A stretch of 51,149 nucleotides of DNA from an archaeon HR01 (GCA_002898355.1 BEHD01000015.1:1-51149); one strand, 5' to 3'; shown: positions 40,905 through 49,776, numbered from the stretch's first letter. Program-made: numbers and translations. Notes: generated by a model not told the origin, from the letters alone.

Positions 40905-42065
40905 ATGCGTAAGTATCTCCAGGCTTCCACCATATTGACGGCATATGTAGTCTATACGTGGAGCAGGGTTTTCCTACCAGTTCTGCTTGTTGAGGTTATG
41001 CAGGAGTTTAGGCTGGATGTCGGTCTGGCAGGACTACTTACAACACTAAACGGTGTTGGACAGGGGGTCGTGAGCCTATACGCAGGATACCTAACCGACA
41101 GGATTGGATATACCCGCGGCCTTATACTTGGAATGTTGATAACTGCCATAACCAACACTGTCATCCTCCTATCCGTTACGACAGCAGAGCTATTTCTGGC
41201 CTCAGCCGCCTCGGGGGTTGGGATATCATTCTGGACAGCGGCCAGCTATCCGCTAATGGCTAGTGTTCTGGGTGGGAGATTAAGCTTGAGCTCCGGCCTC
41301 ATCGTCAGCGCATTCGGTATAGGAATATTTACAGCACCAACCCTAGCCACATACATACACCATACATATGGCGGATGGCGATATCCATTCCTCTTCCTAG
41401 TCCTAATCATAACATCCCTCGCCCCTATTATGGTTGTGCTCTTAAGAGGCCTTAGGACACATTCATCAAGAGAGAGAGTTAGACTAGGTCGTGAGATATA
41501 TTCAGGCCTTATCAGATTAATTCCAGCCATATCTGGGCTGGCCTTCATGCAGTTTGCATACCTGGCTTTATATGTTGCATATCTTAGACTGGCCCATGGT
41601 TTTGAGCCGGCAGCAGCAGCCTTCGCTATATCACCTTATGGCCTGGGAATCGTCGTTGGGGGTGTTTTAGGGGTTTACCTAAGCGTGAGGGTTGGAGGAA
41701 ATCGGCTTACCGCTGTAACAGCGTTGCTAGCTATGGCCACCATGCTATTCATCTTCAACACTATGCCTAACCTAGTCTCAGCCTCCTTAACTAGTCTCGC
41801 TCTAGGAGTGTTGCTGGGCGGGGTTATGTTCCAAACCCTTATCGTAGAAGCCCAGCGTTCTCTACCTCCTAACCTACTTGCATCTTCAACAGGCTTCTTC
41901 TATATGGTTCTCTCCTTCGCCTCAATACCCCCAGGATACATACTAGGCAGTATGGTTGACTACATGGGATGGCAAACTGCGGGAAACATCTTCTATATTT
42001 TGGTGGGACTTGCGACGTTGTCGGGATTCCTAGCAGAACAGTCGAAAAAGCACATAAAGAGATGA
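40905..42065 (+). CDS. MFS transporter
   Basis: 386 residues, about twelve membrane helices. The family A-motif-like loop between helices 2 and 3 is visible as GYLTDRIGYTRGLILG, and there is a basic central loop (LRTHSSRERVRLGREIYSG). It is probably a proton-coupled importer or exporter of a small organic compound; no substrate can be assigned. CTTTTTATC (40875-40883) precedes the ATG by 26 nt. Confidence 0.87.
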   Translation: MRKYLQASTILTAYVVYTWSRVFLPVLLVEVMQEFRLDVGLAGLLTTLNGVGQGVVSLYAGYLTDRIGYTRGLILGMLITAITNTVILLSVTTAELFLASAASGVGISFWTAASYPLMASVLGGRLSLSSGLIVSAFGIGIFTAPTLATYIHHTYGGWRYPFLFLVLIITSLAPIMVVLLRGLRTHSSRERVRLGREIYSGLIRLIPAISGLAFMQFAYLALYVAYLRLAHGFEPAAAAFAISPYGLGIVVGGVLGVYLSVRVGGNRLTAVTALLAMATMLFIFNTMPNLVSASLTSLALGVLLGGVMFQTLIVEAQRSLPPNLLASSTGFFYMVLSFASIPPGYILGSMVDYMGWQTAGNIFYILVGLATLSGFLAEQSKKHIKR

Positions 42066-42316
42066 GACTACTTCCACACCGTAAAAACCAAATTTTAGGG
42101 TTTACCTAATTTTCGGCTTCACTATCAAATTTCTGATGGCCACGGCGTTCATAAATACGGACCTCCTCAAGCTTCTACGCTGCAACGGCTTTACCCATGT
42201 CCCCATCACAGGCCGTGGAGCTTAAGATTAACCGGCCAGACAGCTCACATGGTTCGGAGTCGCATTCTCAGCGTTTAACATCTCATATAAGTGTGGTAGG
42301 TTGAGGCTCTGCAGAT

Positions 42317-43345
42317 ATGTTTACAGCTATATGTAGGGTTGGGTCTACTTCACTGGGTTTGCCGACGACTTTTAGTCTCAGGCTGAATAGCGATATATGC
42401 GGTGTGCGTGGGGCAGTGGATGCAGCGGTTGCTGCAGAGCGGTCAGTCTTCCAAGCATTCTGGTATTGTGAAGACCTCTTCAAAAGGGATTGCTGGGTCG
42501 TCCTAACCGCTGCTGCCTCAGCTACAGAGAAGATCGGTCTTGGAACAGCCATAGTCAACCCCTTCACCTCCCATGTGGTGGAGATAGCTATGAGATCTAT
42601 TACACTCCAGGAATACTCCGGCGGCAGGTTCAGACTTGGAATTGGTGTTGGAGCTCCCGAGACGCTGCGTTGGGCGGGACTGGAGATATCGAGGCCAGTC
42701 AACGGGCTGGCAGATGCTGTGGAGAACCTGAGAAAACTGTTGGCAGGCCATCCCCTCAACCCTAGAAATCCCTCCTATCTCAGAGTCCGGTATAGTCCGC
42801 CCCCCATATACATCGGTGGGCAGGGCCGACGTATCTGCAGGCTTATGGGATTGATGGGAGATGGCGGCCTTCCGCTGGTTGTCCCTCCGGAAGCCGCAGC
42901 TCACTCCCTTAGCTGGATTTGGGCTGGTGCAAGGGAGGCATCTAGAAACCCGGATAAATTAGATATCTCCGCATGTGTATGGTATTTCATAGCTGAGGAT
43001 AGGGAAGAGCTGGAGAGTAGTGTCGAGCTGAAGAGGCTAATAGCTTATTACGGGCCGATGCTCTCCGACGACGTACTGAGGTCTGCAGGTCTTAGTAGGG
43101 AGGACTTTAAAGCGCTTCTGTACTATCTGGAGATGGAGGAGGAAGAGAAAGCCCTAGATCTTGTGACGGAGGAGATGTTCAGACTCGCCATCTCAGCCAC
43201 ATATGACCAATCTGAGGCCGTGATTAGGAGGTTTAGAGAGTTGGAGGCCCTAGGAGTGAAACACTTCAACATCGGCCCGCCGATAGGCCGGGACCTAGCT
43301 AAGGTTTTAGAGTTTACTGGAAAAATAGTATCAAGGATGGTTTAG
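42317..43345 (+). CDS. Luciferase-like (LLM) flavin- or F420-dependent oxidoreductase 3
   Basis: A 342-residue LLM barrel, more divergent than the other two in the window. It has SVFQAFWYCEDLFKRDCW near the start, KIGLGTAIVNPFTSHVVEIAM, SGGRFRLGIGVGAPETLRWAGL, PPPIYIGGQGRRICRLMGLMGDGG, and a C-terminal VIRRFRELEALGVKHFNIGPP. The order resembles methylene-H4MPT reductase (Mer)-type enzymes, so F420 is likely but not proven. CATATAAG at 42284-42291 lies 29 nt upstream of the ATG. It ends interlocked (TTAG) with the convergent tyrA-like stop. Confidence 0.83.
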   Translation: MFTAICRVGSTSLGLPTTFSLRLNSDICGVRGAVDAAVAAERSVFQAFWYCEDLFKRDCWVVLTAAASATEKIGLGTAIVNPFTSHVVEIAMRSITLQEYSGGRFRLGIGVGAPETLRWAGLEISRPVNGLADAVENLRKLLAGHPLNPRNPSYLRVRYSPPPIYIGGQGRRICRLMGLMGDGGLPLVVPPEAAAHSLSWIWAGAREASRNPDKLDISACVWYFIAEDREELESSVELKRLIAYYGPMLSDDVLRSAGLSREDFKALLYYLEMEEEEKALDLVTEEMFRLAISATYDQSEAVIRRFRELEALGVKHFNIGPPIGRDLAKVLEFTGKIVSRMV

Positions 43346-44172
43346 CGGTTCTCCAGAAACCTATACGTCTCATTATAGTATTTTTTAAGCCCTGGGATTT
43401 TCTTGAGAGATTCCGAGACTCTCTTCTCGATTGTTCTCCTCCCGGCCTTGCTGAGGGATAGCATCTCTTTAACCAAGTCGGAGAGGGCTGAGCCTGTGTA
43501 TGGGTTGAGGGCTACTATTTCGGAGAAGACTTTGGGGTTGTCTATCAGCATCGTTGAAGCCGCCATAGCCAACGCCTTCTGGCTTGTGGTTAGGCTAACA
43601 GCGTCGAGGACAACCCACTTCCTTAGGATGGATAGGGTGAAGAGCCTCGGGATAGACATACAGTAGGCCATCAGCTTATCATGCTCACGGCAGCTCATCG
43701 TTATGATGTGGGCGGGCCTAAAAAAATGGGCAACCACACCGTATTCGCGCCGGGTATTTCTGAAAGGTGTGAATATTACGTATTTATCGGAGAGCTTCCC
43801 AGCTCCGGGTCCAAAGAGTGGGTGGGCTAGTGCCACAGTCAATTTAGCGGGGATTTTTCCTCTTATCTGATGGAGGACCGGTGTCTTAACTGATGAGATA
43901 TCTATGATTGCGGAGTCGGAGGGTAAGATGCTTGATAAACGAATTATCAGCGGGCCTGCATGTTCTGAACCGGTGGCTATGAACGCCTTGCTTGCTGCCG
44001 TATTGAATCCATCTAACCTCGGCAGATAATTGCATTTTAGGCTTTCAGCTACTTTCCTGGCCCTGTAGAGGTTTCTGTCGTAGATTGAGACCTTCTCACC
44101 TTTCTTCCTGAGATGGGCTGCCAGCCATTCACCCATCGGCCCCGCGCCTACAACTAGGGATGAGCCAGCCAC
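43342..44172 (-). CDS. tyrA: Prephenate dehydrogenase (TyrA-like)
   Basis: 276 residues with an NAD(P) Rossmann loop VVGAGPMGEWLAAHLRKKG, then IIDISSVKTPVL and ALAHPLFGPG, the two diagnostic TyrA blocks (the His of HPLFGPG contacts prephenate). It makes 4-hydroxyphenylpyruvate for tyrosine. The GTG start at 44172 directly abuts the TAG of the upstream chorismate mutase-aminotransferase gene (44173), so the two are one operon that provides consecutive steps. Confidence 0.88.
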   Translation of the reverse strand: MAGSSLVVGAGPMGEWLAAHLRKKGEKVSIYDRNLYRARKVAESLKCNYLPRLDGFNTAASKAFIATGSEHAGPLIIRLSSILPSDSAIIDISSVKTPVLHQIRGKIPAKLTVALAHPLFGPGAGKLSDKYVIFTPFRNTRREYGVVAHFFRPAHIITMSCREHDKLMAYCMSIPRLFTLSILRKWVVLDAVSLTTSQKALAMAASTMLIDNPKVFSEIVALNPYTGSALSDLVKEMLSLSKAGRRTIEKRVSESLKKIPGLKKYYNETYRFLENR

Positions 44173-45570
44173 CTAAGCCAGCCCCTTCTCCCTCAAGAAC
44201 TCCCCAAGGAGAGTGATGCCCCTCTCTATGGACTTCTCTGAAGCTCCAAGAGAGATTCTAAAGAAGCTGTCGTACCCGCCGAAGATTGAGCCTGGCGCTA
44301 TAGCCACACCCTTACTCTCCAAAAGTTCTAAAGCCAACCTAACCATATCATGTCCTCCACTGTTGAGTTTTGGGAATACATACATCCCTCCGTCTGGCCG
44401 GTAGAAATCGACAGGGAGTCTGGACAGCTCCCTCACCGCCACCTCCATCCTACTCCTCATTATCTCAGAGTATTTTTTCGGCACCTCCTCAAGTTCCAAC
44501 GCCTTCAGGGCCCCATACTGTATGAATTCGGGAACACATGTAATCATCAAGGAGATGAGGGAGGCCATCTTATCCACGGTCTCACGGCCTGCCACCAGAT
44601 AACCTATCCGATACCCAGTCATACCGAAGCTTTTAGAGAAAGACTGGACCACCACGTACTTGACATCGTATCCATCCAGTATGGAGGACTGGGCGCCGAA
44701 GCTGTAGTCGTAGTAAACCTCATCGCTTATGATGGTTAATCCCTTGGATTCGGCTATCTCGACGATCTCTTCAAAATCCCTCTTCTCCAGCGATTTACCG
44801 GTGGGGTTGTTGGGGTAGTTGAGGATGATGGCTTTGGTGGCTGGGCTTATCGCGTTCTCCAGTGAAGTAGTGTCAGGCCGCCATCCCTTCTCGAGGCTTG
44901 TTTTCACCCCAACAGCCCTCCCACCCACAAAATCTACGCACTGTCTATACATGGGCCAGGACGGGTCCACCAGGATTACCTCGTCTCCAGGCTCAACAAG
45001 GGTTTTCAACGCTAGATATACAGCGAAGCGGCCGCCGGGGACCACTAAAATATTTTCAGGCCCGAGTCTTGTCTTGAACTTAGCCTCCAGCTGTTCTGCT
45101 ATCTTCTTACGCAGCTGAGGCAGGCCCCTCGAGTCACCATAACGGGCCAGACCCTGTCTGACTGCGGAGGAGACGGCTTCACGTACTTCGGCTGGGGCGC
45201 CCAGGTCCGGCTCACCAACCTCAAGATGGTGGACCTGAAAGCCAGCCCTCTCCAACTCAAGCCCTCTCCTGAGGATATCCATATGCGTGATAGTAGAATG
45301 TTTTTTCTGCTGGATGCTGGTCGAGTCCTTAAAAAGCAGGGTGGCTAAGCCGTTTACGAGCCGGGGGTTGAGCCCCATCAATTTGCCCTGCTTAACTAGG
45401 AAGGTTCTCAGCTCGCCCTCAACCTCTGGCTGGTGAATTTCCAGCCCCAGACGGTTCTTTACCTCCCCGATCTTTGCAGCCAGCTCCTGTCTCCTCTTGA
45501 GGAGGCTTAAAATCTCCATCGATACCTCTCTAATCTCACTCCTCAGCCGGTCCAGCTCCGCCTCTTCCAT
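44173..45570 (-). CDS. Chorismate mutase (AroQ-type) fused to class I/II aminotransferase
   Basis: 465 residues. Residues about 5-90 form an AroQ helix bundle: LRSEIREVSMEILSLLKRR, AAKIGEVKNRLGLEIHQPEVE; active-site Arg10, Arg27, Lys33 and Gln88 are recognisable. The usual Asp and Arg of the DPxRE segment are Gln47 and Val50, so mutase activity may be altered. Residues about 95-465 are a fold-type I aminotransferase: LEVGEPDLGAP, YGDSRGLPQLR, NYPNNPTG, SDEVYYDY, and the PLP lysine K313 in SFSKSFGMTGYRIGY. Probable role: prephenate production and phenylpyruvate/4-hydroxyphenylpyruvate transamination. ATG 45570 is chosen because a TATTAAAAA box at 45611-45603 excludes the ATG at 45597. Confidence 0.88.
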   Translation of the reverse strand: MEEAELDRLRSEIREVSMEILSLLKRRQELAAKIGEVKNRLGLEIHQPEVEGELRTFLVKQGKLMGLNPRLVNGLATLLFKDSTSIQQKKHSTITHMDILRRGLELERAGFQVHHLEVGEPDLGAPAEVREAVSSAVRQGLARYGDSRGLPQLRKKIAEQLEAKFKTRLGPENILVVPGGRFAVYLALKTLVEPGDEVILVDPSWPMYRQCVDFVGGRAVGVKTSLEKGWRPDTTSLENAISPATKAIILNYPNNPTGKSLEKRDFEEIVEIAESKGLTIISDEVYYDYSFGAQSSILDGYDVKYVVVQSFSKSFGMTGYRIGYLVAGRETVDKMASLISLMITCVPEFIQYGALKALELEEVPKKYSEIMRSRMEVAVRELSRLPVDFYRPDGGMYVFPKLNSGGHDMVRLALELLESKGVAIAPGSIFGGYDSFFRISLGASEKSIERGITLLGEFLREKGLA

Positions 45571-45648
45571 CGTAGCTGGGGAGTCAAGCCATAACATTAA
45601 GTTTTTTAATACCTAGATAGAAGGTAGGAAAACAGCCGGTGCTATCAG

Positions 45649-45966
45649 ATGCCTCAGACTATCCGTATAAAACTGACAAGTACTGACTTGGAGAAGCTGG
45701 AGCAGGTATGCGGTGAGATAAAAAACATAGCCGTTAAAACAGGCACCAAGATATCGGGGCCTGTGCCTCTGCCTGTGAAACGTCTCGTGCTGCCCACAAG
45801 AAAATCGCCCTGTGGGGAGGGGACTAAGACTTGGCGGAAACACGAGATGAGAATCCATAGGAGGCTTATAGACCTCGGCCTCACCGACCAGAGGGTTATG
45901 AGGCAAATAATGAGGATTCAGATACCTGATGAAGTGGCTATAGAGATGCAGGTGACTACGCGCTAG
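45649..45966 (+). CDS. rps10: 30S ribosomal protein S10 (uS10)
   Basis: 105 residues of typical archaeal uS10: IRIKLTSTDLEKLEQVCGEI, GTKISGPVPLPVKRLVLPTRKSPCGEGTKTW (broken here), and KHEMRIHRRLIDL. It sits in the small-subunit head and binds 16S rRNA. In many archaea this gene follows EF-1alpha on the same strand; here it runs towards EF-1alpha, and the two stop codons share the tetranucleotide CTAG at 45963-45966. Confidence 0.95.
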   Translation: MPQTIRIKLTSTDLEKLEQVCGEIKNIAVKTGTKISGPVPLPVKRLVLPTRKSPCGEGTKTWRKHEMRIHRRLIDLGLTDQRVMRQIMRIQIPDEVAIEMQVTTR

Positions 45967-47258
45967 CCATGCTCCGAGATCTCTTTGACCACTCCGGCGG
46001 CGACGGTCATCCCGCTATCCCTTATAGCGAATCTTCCCAGCTCAGGTGATACGCTGGCAGGCTCCAAAGCTACAGGAGTTAGAGGCCGTAGCTTGACGAC
46101 AGCCACATCCCCTGTCTTTATGAATGATGGGTTCTTCTCAGTGACCTGGCCTGTCCTAGGGTCCATCTTCTGTATCAGTTCGACAAATTTGACGGCTGTC
46201 TGGGCTGTGTGTATGTGGAGTACCGGCGTATATCCTGCCGCTATCGCTGTCGGGTGGTATATAACATATATCTGCCCGATGAACTCCTTCGCAACAGGTA
46301 CGGGATTGTCCGGATGAGATACTACCATACCTCTCGTAATCTGGCTCTTCTCAACACCTTTGAGGGCGAAGCCTATGTTATCACCTGGCACTGCCTGGGG
46401 AAGTGACTGGTGGTGCATCTCTATTGACTTGACCTCGGCCTTCAGCATGCTGGGCTGTATGACGACTATGTCTCCAGGTTTTAGGACTCCCTGCTCCACT
46501 CGGCCGACGGGAACTGTCCCCACCCCCTTGATGGAGTAGACAGCCTGAATCGGAATTCTCAGCGGCTTGTCTATCGGCTTCGGAGGCTCTTGGAGATTGT
46601 CTAGGGCCTCCAACAGTGTTGGGCCGTTATACCATGGCATATTCTTGCTCTTTTCCGTGAGGTTATCGCCCAACCATCCAGATACTGGGATAAACGGTAT
46701 CTTATTGATGTCATAGCCGATGGTCTTCAGCAAGTCGGCTGCCTGCTGCCTAACCTCCTCATATCTCTCCTTCGACCAGTTGACTGTCGGGTCATCCATC
46801 TTATTTATCAGGGTTATTATTTGGCGGATGCCTAACACGAATGATAGGTAGCCGTGCTCCCTAGTCTGGCCACCGGGGGCTATACCTACCTCAGCCTCTC
46901 CCTTCTTCGCAGATATCACCAGTATAGCGGCATCAGCCTGGCTTGCCCCTGTAATCATGTTCTTCACAAAGTCTCTATGGCCCGGTGCATCGATGAGTGT
47001 GAAATAGTATCTCTTGGTCTCGAATTTCTGGAAGGCTAGGTCGATGGTTAGGCCCCTCTCCCTCTCTTCCTTGACACGGTCGAGCACCCAGGCGTATTTG
47101 AAGCTCTCCTTACCGATCTTTTTAGCCTCCTCCTCGTAGGTCTTCAGGGTTCTCTCGTCAACAGCCCCCATCCTGTATAGGAAATGGCCGAGGGTCGTTG
47201 ACTTGCCATGGTCTACGTGGCCTATGACGACGAGGTTCATATGTGGTTTTGAGGACAT
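45963..47258 (-). CDS. Translation elongation factor 1-alpha
   Basis: 431 residues, the full length of archaeal EF-1alpha. GTPase motifs: G1 IGHVDHGKST, switch region ERERGLTIDLAFQKFET, G3 DAPGHRDFVKNMITGASQAD, G4 NKMD. Domains 2 and 3 follow, with RIPIQAVYSIKGVGTVPVGRVE and VAVVKLRPLTPVALEP. It delivers aminoacyl-tRNA to the ribosome. The TATA box ACTATATATC (47290-47281) is centred 27 nt from the ATG, giving a leaderless start. Confidence 0.97.
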   Translation of the reverse strand: MSSKPHMNLVVIGHVDHGKSTTLGHFLYRMGAVDERTLKTYEEEAKKIGKESFKYAWVLDRVKEERERGLTIDLAFQKFETKRYYFTLIDAPGHRDFVKNMITGASQADAAILVISAKKGEAEVGIAPGGQTREHGYLSFVLGIRQIITLINKMDDPTVNWSKERYEEVRQQAADLLKTIGYDINKIPFIPVSGWLGDNLTEKSKNMPWYNGPTLLEALDNLQEPPKPIDKPLRIPIQAVYSIKGVGTVPVGRVEQGVLKPGDIVVIQPSMLKAEVKSIEMHHQSLPQAVPGDNIGFALKGVEKSQITRGMVVSHPDNPVPVAKEFIGQIYVIYHPTAIAAGYTPVLHIHTAQTAVKFVELIQKMDPRTGQVTEKNPSFIKTGDVAVVKLRPLTPVALEPASVSPELGRFAIRDSGMTVAAGVVKEISEHG

Positions 47259-47280
47259 CGTTTCAACTATTTTTTACTTA

Positions 47281-47290
47281 GATATATAGT
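47281..47290 (-). promoter_or_regulatory. TATA box of the EF-1alpha gene
   Basis: ACTATATATC on the minus strand, 27 nt before the ATG at 47258. Confidence 0.6.
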
Positions 47291-47363
47291 TGTATTACCT
47301 GTCAGCCTAGGGCCCCGGTAAAATCTATACTTATTAGAGCGTCTGAAGGGAACGGGCTCCGGG

Positions 47364-48584
47364 ATGTCGGGTTCTGGAGACCTTTTGGGGGGTTTGAGGG
47401 TTTTGGAGCTGGGGACCGCTATTGCGGCTCCCCTCTGTACCATGCTGCTGGGTGAGATGGGTGCGGAAGTGATTAAGGTGGAGCAGCCTGGAAAAGGAGA
47501 TGATGCCAGATATTGGGGAACCCTCGTGAAGGGTGAAAGCCTCTATTTCCTCCACTATAACAAGAACAAGAAGAGTATAGCCGTCAACCTCAAGTCTGAG
47601 AGGGGCCGTGAAATCTTCCTGAAACTGGTCGAGAAGGCTGACGTGGTTGTGGAAAACTACAGGCCAGGCGTCTTGGAGAGGCTGGGGCTCTCATATGACA
47701 CCCTCTCAGCCAGAAACAGGGGGGTGATTCTCTGCTCCATCTCCGGGTTCGGCCAGACAGGCCCCTACAGTGGCTTAGGCGGGTACGATGTCATAGTGCA
47801 GGCTATGAGCGGAATCATGTCTGTCACGGGAGAGCCGGATGGAGAGCCTATGAGGGTTGGTTTTCCAGTAGCCGACATATTGGCATCCCTCTACTCCACA
47901 TACAGTATCCTAGCGGCCCTGTACAGGCGGGAGAAGACCGGCGAAGGTGAGTGGATAGACATCTCCTTATACGATGCGGCCGTCTCGGCTATGGGGCAGT
48001 GGCTCAGCATCTATCTGGGCTCGGGCCGCCTGCCAGAACGGTTTGGAAACAAATACCCGCTGATAGCTCCCTACGAGCCCTTCAAAGCCCGGGACGGATA
48101 CATCATGTTGGCTGTGGCCAACGAGGAGCAGTGGCGGAGATTTTGTAGCGCAGCGGGTCTTGAAAGCCTGCTCTCAGACCCCCGGTTCAGGACCAATCAG
48201 GACCGCATCAAGACGGAGAATAGGAGGGCTTTGGAGGAGATTATCTCCGCCACAATCTCGAGAAAGACCGTGAGGGAGTGGCTGGAGATTTTCTGGGAGG
48301 CCGGCATACCCTCAGGCCCTGTAAACGGTGTGGATGCGTTATTGGATGATGCCCAGCTGAAGGCGCGGAACATGTTCCAGACGGTGGAGCATCCGAGGCT
48401 GGGGAGGTTGGAAGTGGTTGGCTCCGTCCCCAAGATGTTAAAGTCATCGGTGAGGGTTAGGGGGCCTCCTCCACTTCTGGGCCAGCATACAGTCGAGATA
48501 TTGAAGTGGCTGGGATACTCGGATAATGAGATAAGGTCGCTGGAGAGTGATGGCGTAATATCGTGTCAGGAAAAGATTTATTAA
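47364..48584 (+). CDS. Family III CoA-transferase (CaiB/BaiF)
   Basis: 406 residues with the interlocked-ring family pattern: LGGLRVLELGTAIAAPLC, LGEMGAEVIKVEQPGKGD, YNKNKKSIAVNLKSERGRE, DVVVENYRPGVLERLGLSYD, SGFGQTGPYSGLGGYD (the catalytic Asp), GEWIDISLYDAAVSAMG and a C-terminal VRVRGPPPLLGQHT. It moves CoA between acyl-CoA and a free acid. With the Ach1-type enzyme at 23.3 kb it is the second CoA-transferase in the window. The substrate is not predictable. Confidence 0.92.
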   Translation: MSGSGDLLGGLRVLELGTAIAAPLCTMLLGEMGAEVIKVEQPGKGDDARYWGTLVKGESLYFLHYNKNKKSIAVNLKSERGREIFLKLVEKADVVVENYRPGVLERLGLSYDTLSARNRGVILCSISGFGQTGPYSGLGGYDVIVQAMSGIMSVTGEPDGEPMRVGFPVADILASLYSTYSILAALYRREKTGEGEWIDISLYDAAVSAMGQWLSIYLGSGRLPERFGNKYPLIAPYEPFKARDGYIMLAVANEEQWRRFCSAAGLESLLSDPRFRTNQDRIKTENRRALEEIISATISRKTVREWLEIFWEAGIPSGPVNGVDALLDDAQLKARNMFQTVEHPRLGRLEVVGSVPKMLKSSVRVRGPPPLLGQHTVEILKWLGYSDNEIRSLESDGVISCQEKIY

Positions 48585-48612
48585 CGGAAGAGACGCCACG
48601 ACATGTGGTCTC

Positions 48613-49266
48613 TTGTACGAAAGAGTCCATGTGATAGATCATCCATACGCCCAGATGGTTCTCACGAAAATTAGGGACAAATCAACCGGTCAGATTGAGT
48701 TTAGGAAAGGTTTGGTGAAGCTGGGGAGGCTCCTAGGCTTCGAGATAGCCCGCACCCTGCCTGTTTCGAGATGTTATGTTGTCACACCACTTAATGTGGA
48801 GGCTGAAGGGGTATCCATACCCGATATAGACCATGTAGTGCTGGTCACGGTGTTGAGGGCTGCGATGCCTCTGACAGAGGGGCTTCTCAAAGTCTTCCCG
48901 ACAGCCCGTCAGGGAGTCGTAAGTGCTAGACGGATTGAGGAGACCTACAGAGGTGGGCTAGAGTTCGATATTGAATTCACCTACGTCAGGATACCGCCTA
49001 TTAACGAGAACGAAATAGTCATCGTAGCGGACCCGATGTTAGCCACAGGCTCTACACTTCTGAGGGTAGCCCAGGAGATTCAAAGTATCGGTACTCCGAA
49101 GAGGCTAATCTTCGCAACTGTCATATCAACTAGGCAGGCCATCGAGAGGCTGCTTGGGAAGTATCCTTCGGCCGAGATCTTTACAGTCGCAATTGACAGA
49201 GAGCTTGACAGCAGAGGATATATCGTTCCCGGCCTTGGGGATGCGGGTGATAGAGCGTTCGGCTAG
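48613..49266 (+). CDS. upp: Uracil phosphoribosyltransferase
   Basis: 217 residues: YERVHVIDHPYAQMVLTKIRDKSTG, FRKGLVKLGRLLGFEIAR, LVTVLRAAMPLTEGLLKVFP and the PRPP-binding loop VIVADPMLATGSTL. It salvages uracil to UMP. The start codon is TTG at 48613; the ATG at 48603 is out of frame. A GATTTATTAA element at the end of the CoA-transferase gene, about 30 nt upstream, could be its TATA box. It abuts the convergent YbaK gene with back-to-back stops (TAGCTA). Confidence 0.92.
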   Translation: MYERVHVIDHPYAQMVLTKIRDKSTGQIEFRKGLVKLGRLLGFEIARTLPVSRCYVVTPLNVEAEGVSIPDIDHVVLVTVLRAAMPLTEGLLKVFPTARQGVVSARRIEETYRGGLEFDIEFTYVRIPPINENEIVIVADPMLATGSTLLRVAQEIQSIGTPKRLIFATVISTRQAIERLLGKYPSAEIFTVAIDRELDSRGYIVPGLGDAGDRAFG

Positions 49267-49722
49267 CTACCTAGAGACATCAACAAAGGGGGCCCTGAGA
49301 TGGTTGACTAGGTCCGACACCGTTATTTTTAGAAGCGTATCCGGAGAGCCACCCGATGTGTAGACCAGCTCGAACCTGGCAATCGATTTGTCGACCCAGG
49401 TCTTCAGTGGCCTTGTATGCCCGAACGGTGGGACACCGCCCACCGGATATCCCGTATACTTCAGGACTTGATCGGGCTCCATCAGCACTAGCTTCTCTCC
49501 CGCCAGCTTGGAGGCCTTTACCAGGTCCACCCTTCTATCTCCTGAGAGTATTACCAGATAGGGCTGCGAACCTCTCAGAACAATATTCTTGGCGATCTGG
49601 GCCACTTCACAACCCACAGCGGAGGCTGCCAGCTGGGAGGTCTTGGCCATGTCCGGCGGCAGCACTATCAACTCACCCTCTATCCCATGCTCCCTCAAAT
49701 ATCTTACAATCCTCTCGGACAT
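49267..49722 (-). CDS. YbaK/aminoacyl-tRNA deacylase family protein
   Basis: 151 residues with the YbaK/ProX editing-domain pattern: MAKTSQLAASAVGCEVAQIAKNIVLRG with the conserved lysine, PYLVILSGDRRVDLVKASKL, TGYPVGGVPPFGH with the family glycine-proline loop, and a C-terminal VYTSGGSPDTLLKI. Relatives hydrolyse mischarged Cys-, Ala- or Pro-tRNA. A minus-strand CTTAAATA at 49753-49746 lies 27 nt before the ATG, so it starts divergently from the rRNA promoter region. Confidence 0.88.
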   Translation of the reverse strand: MSERIVRYLREHGIEGELIVLPPDMAKTSQLAASAVGCEVAQIAKNIVLRGSQPYLVILSGDRRVDLVKASKLAGEKLVLMEPDQVLKYTGYPVGGVPPFGHTRPLKTWVDKSIARFELVYTSGGSPDTLLKITVSDLVNHLRAPFVDVSR

Positions 49723-49743
49723 CTCCCCCTAAAGGGATAAGAA

Positions 49744-49765
49744 ACTATTTAAGATGCTTTAAAGA
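49744..49765 (+). promoter_or_regulatory. Probable rRNA promoter region (overlapping the YbaK promoter)
   Basis: Two AT-rich elements on the plus strand, ACTATTTAAGA (49744-49754) and CTTTAAAGA (49757-49765), would start a transcript near 49770-49790, about 160 nt before the 16S gene. The minus-strand YbaK TATA box overlaps them. Confidence 0.45.
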
Positions 49766-49776
49766 ATGTATAATTG

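Noticed and set aside
42066-42316. Small gene or RNA in the 250-bp gap after the MFS transporter
   Set aside because: Only a 29-codon frame and no tRNA-like or strongly paired structure were found; the gap's end holds the next gene's TATA box.
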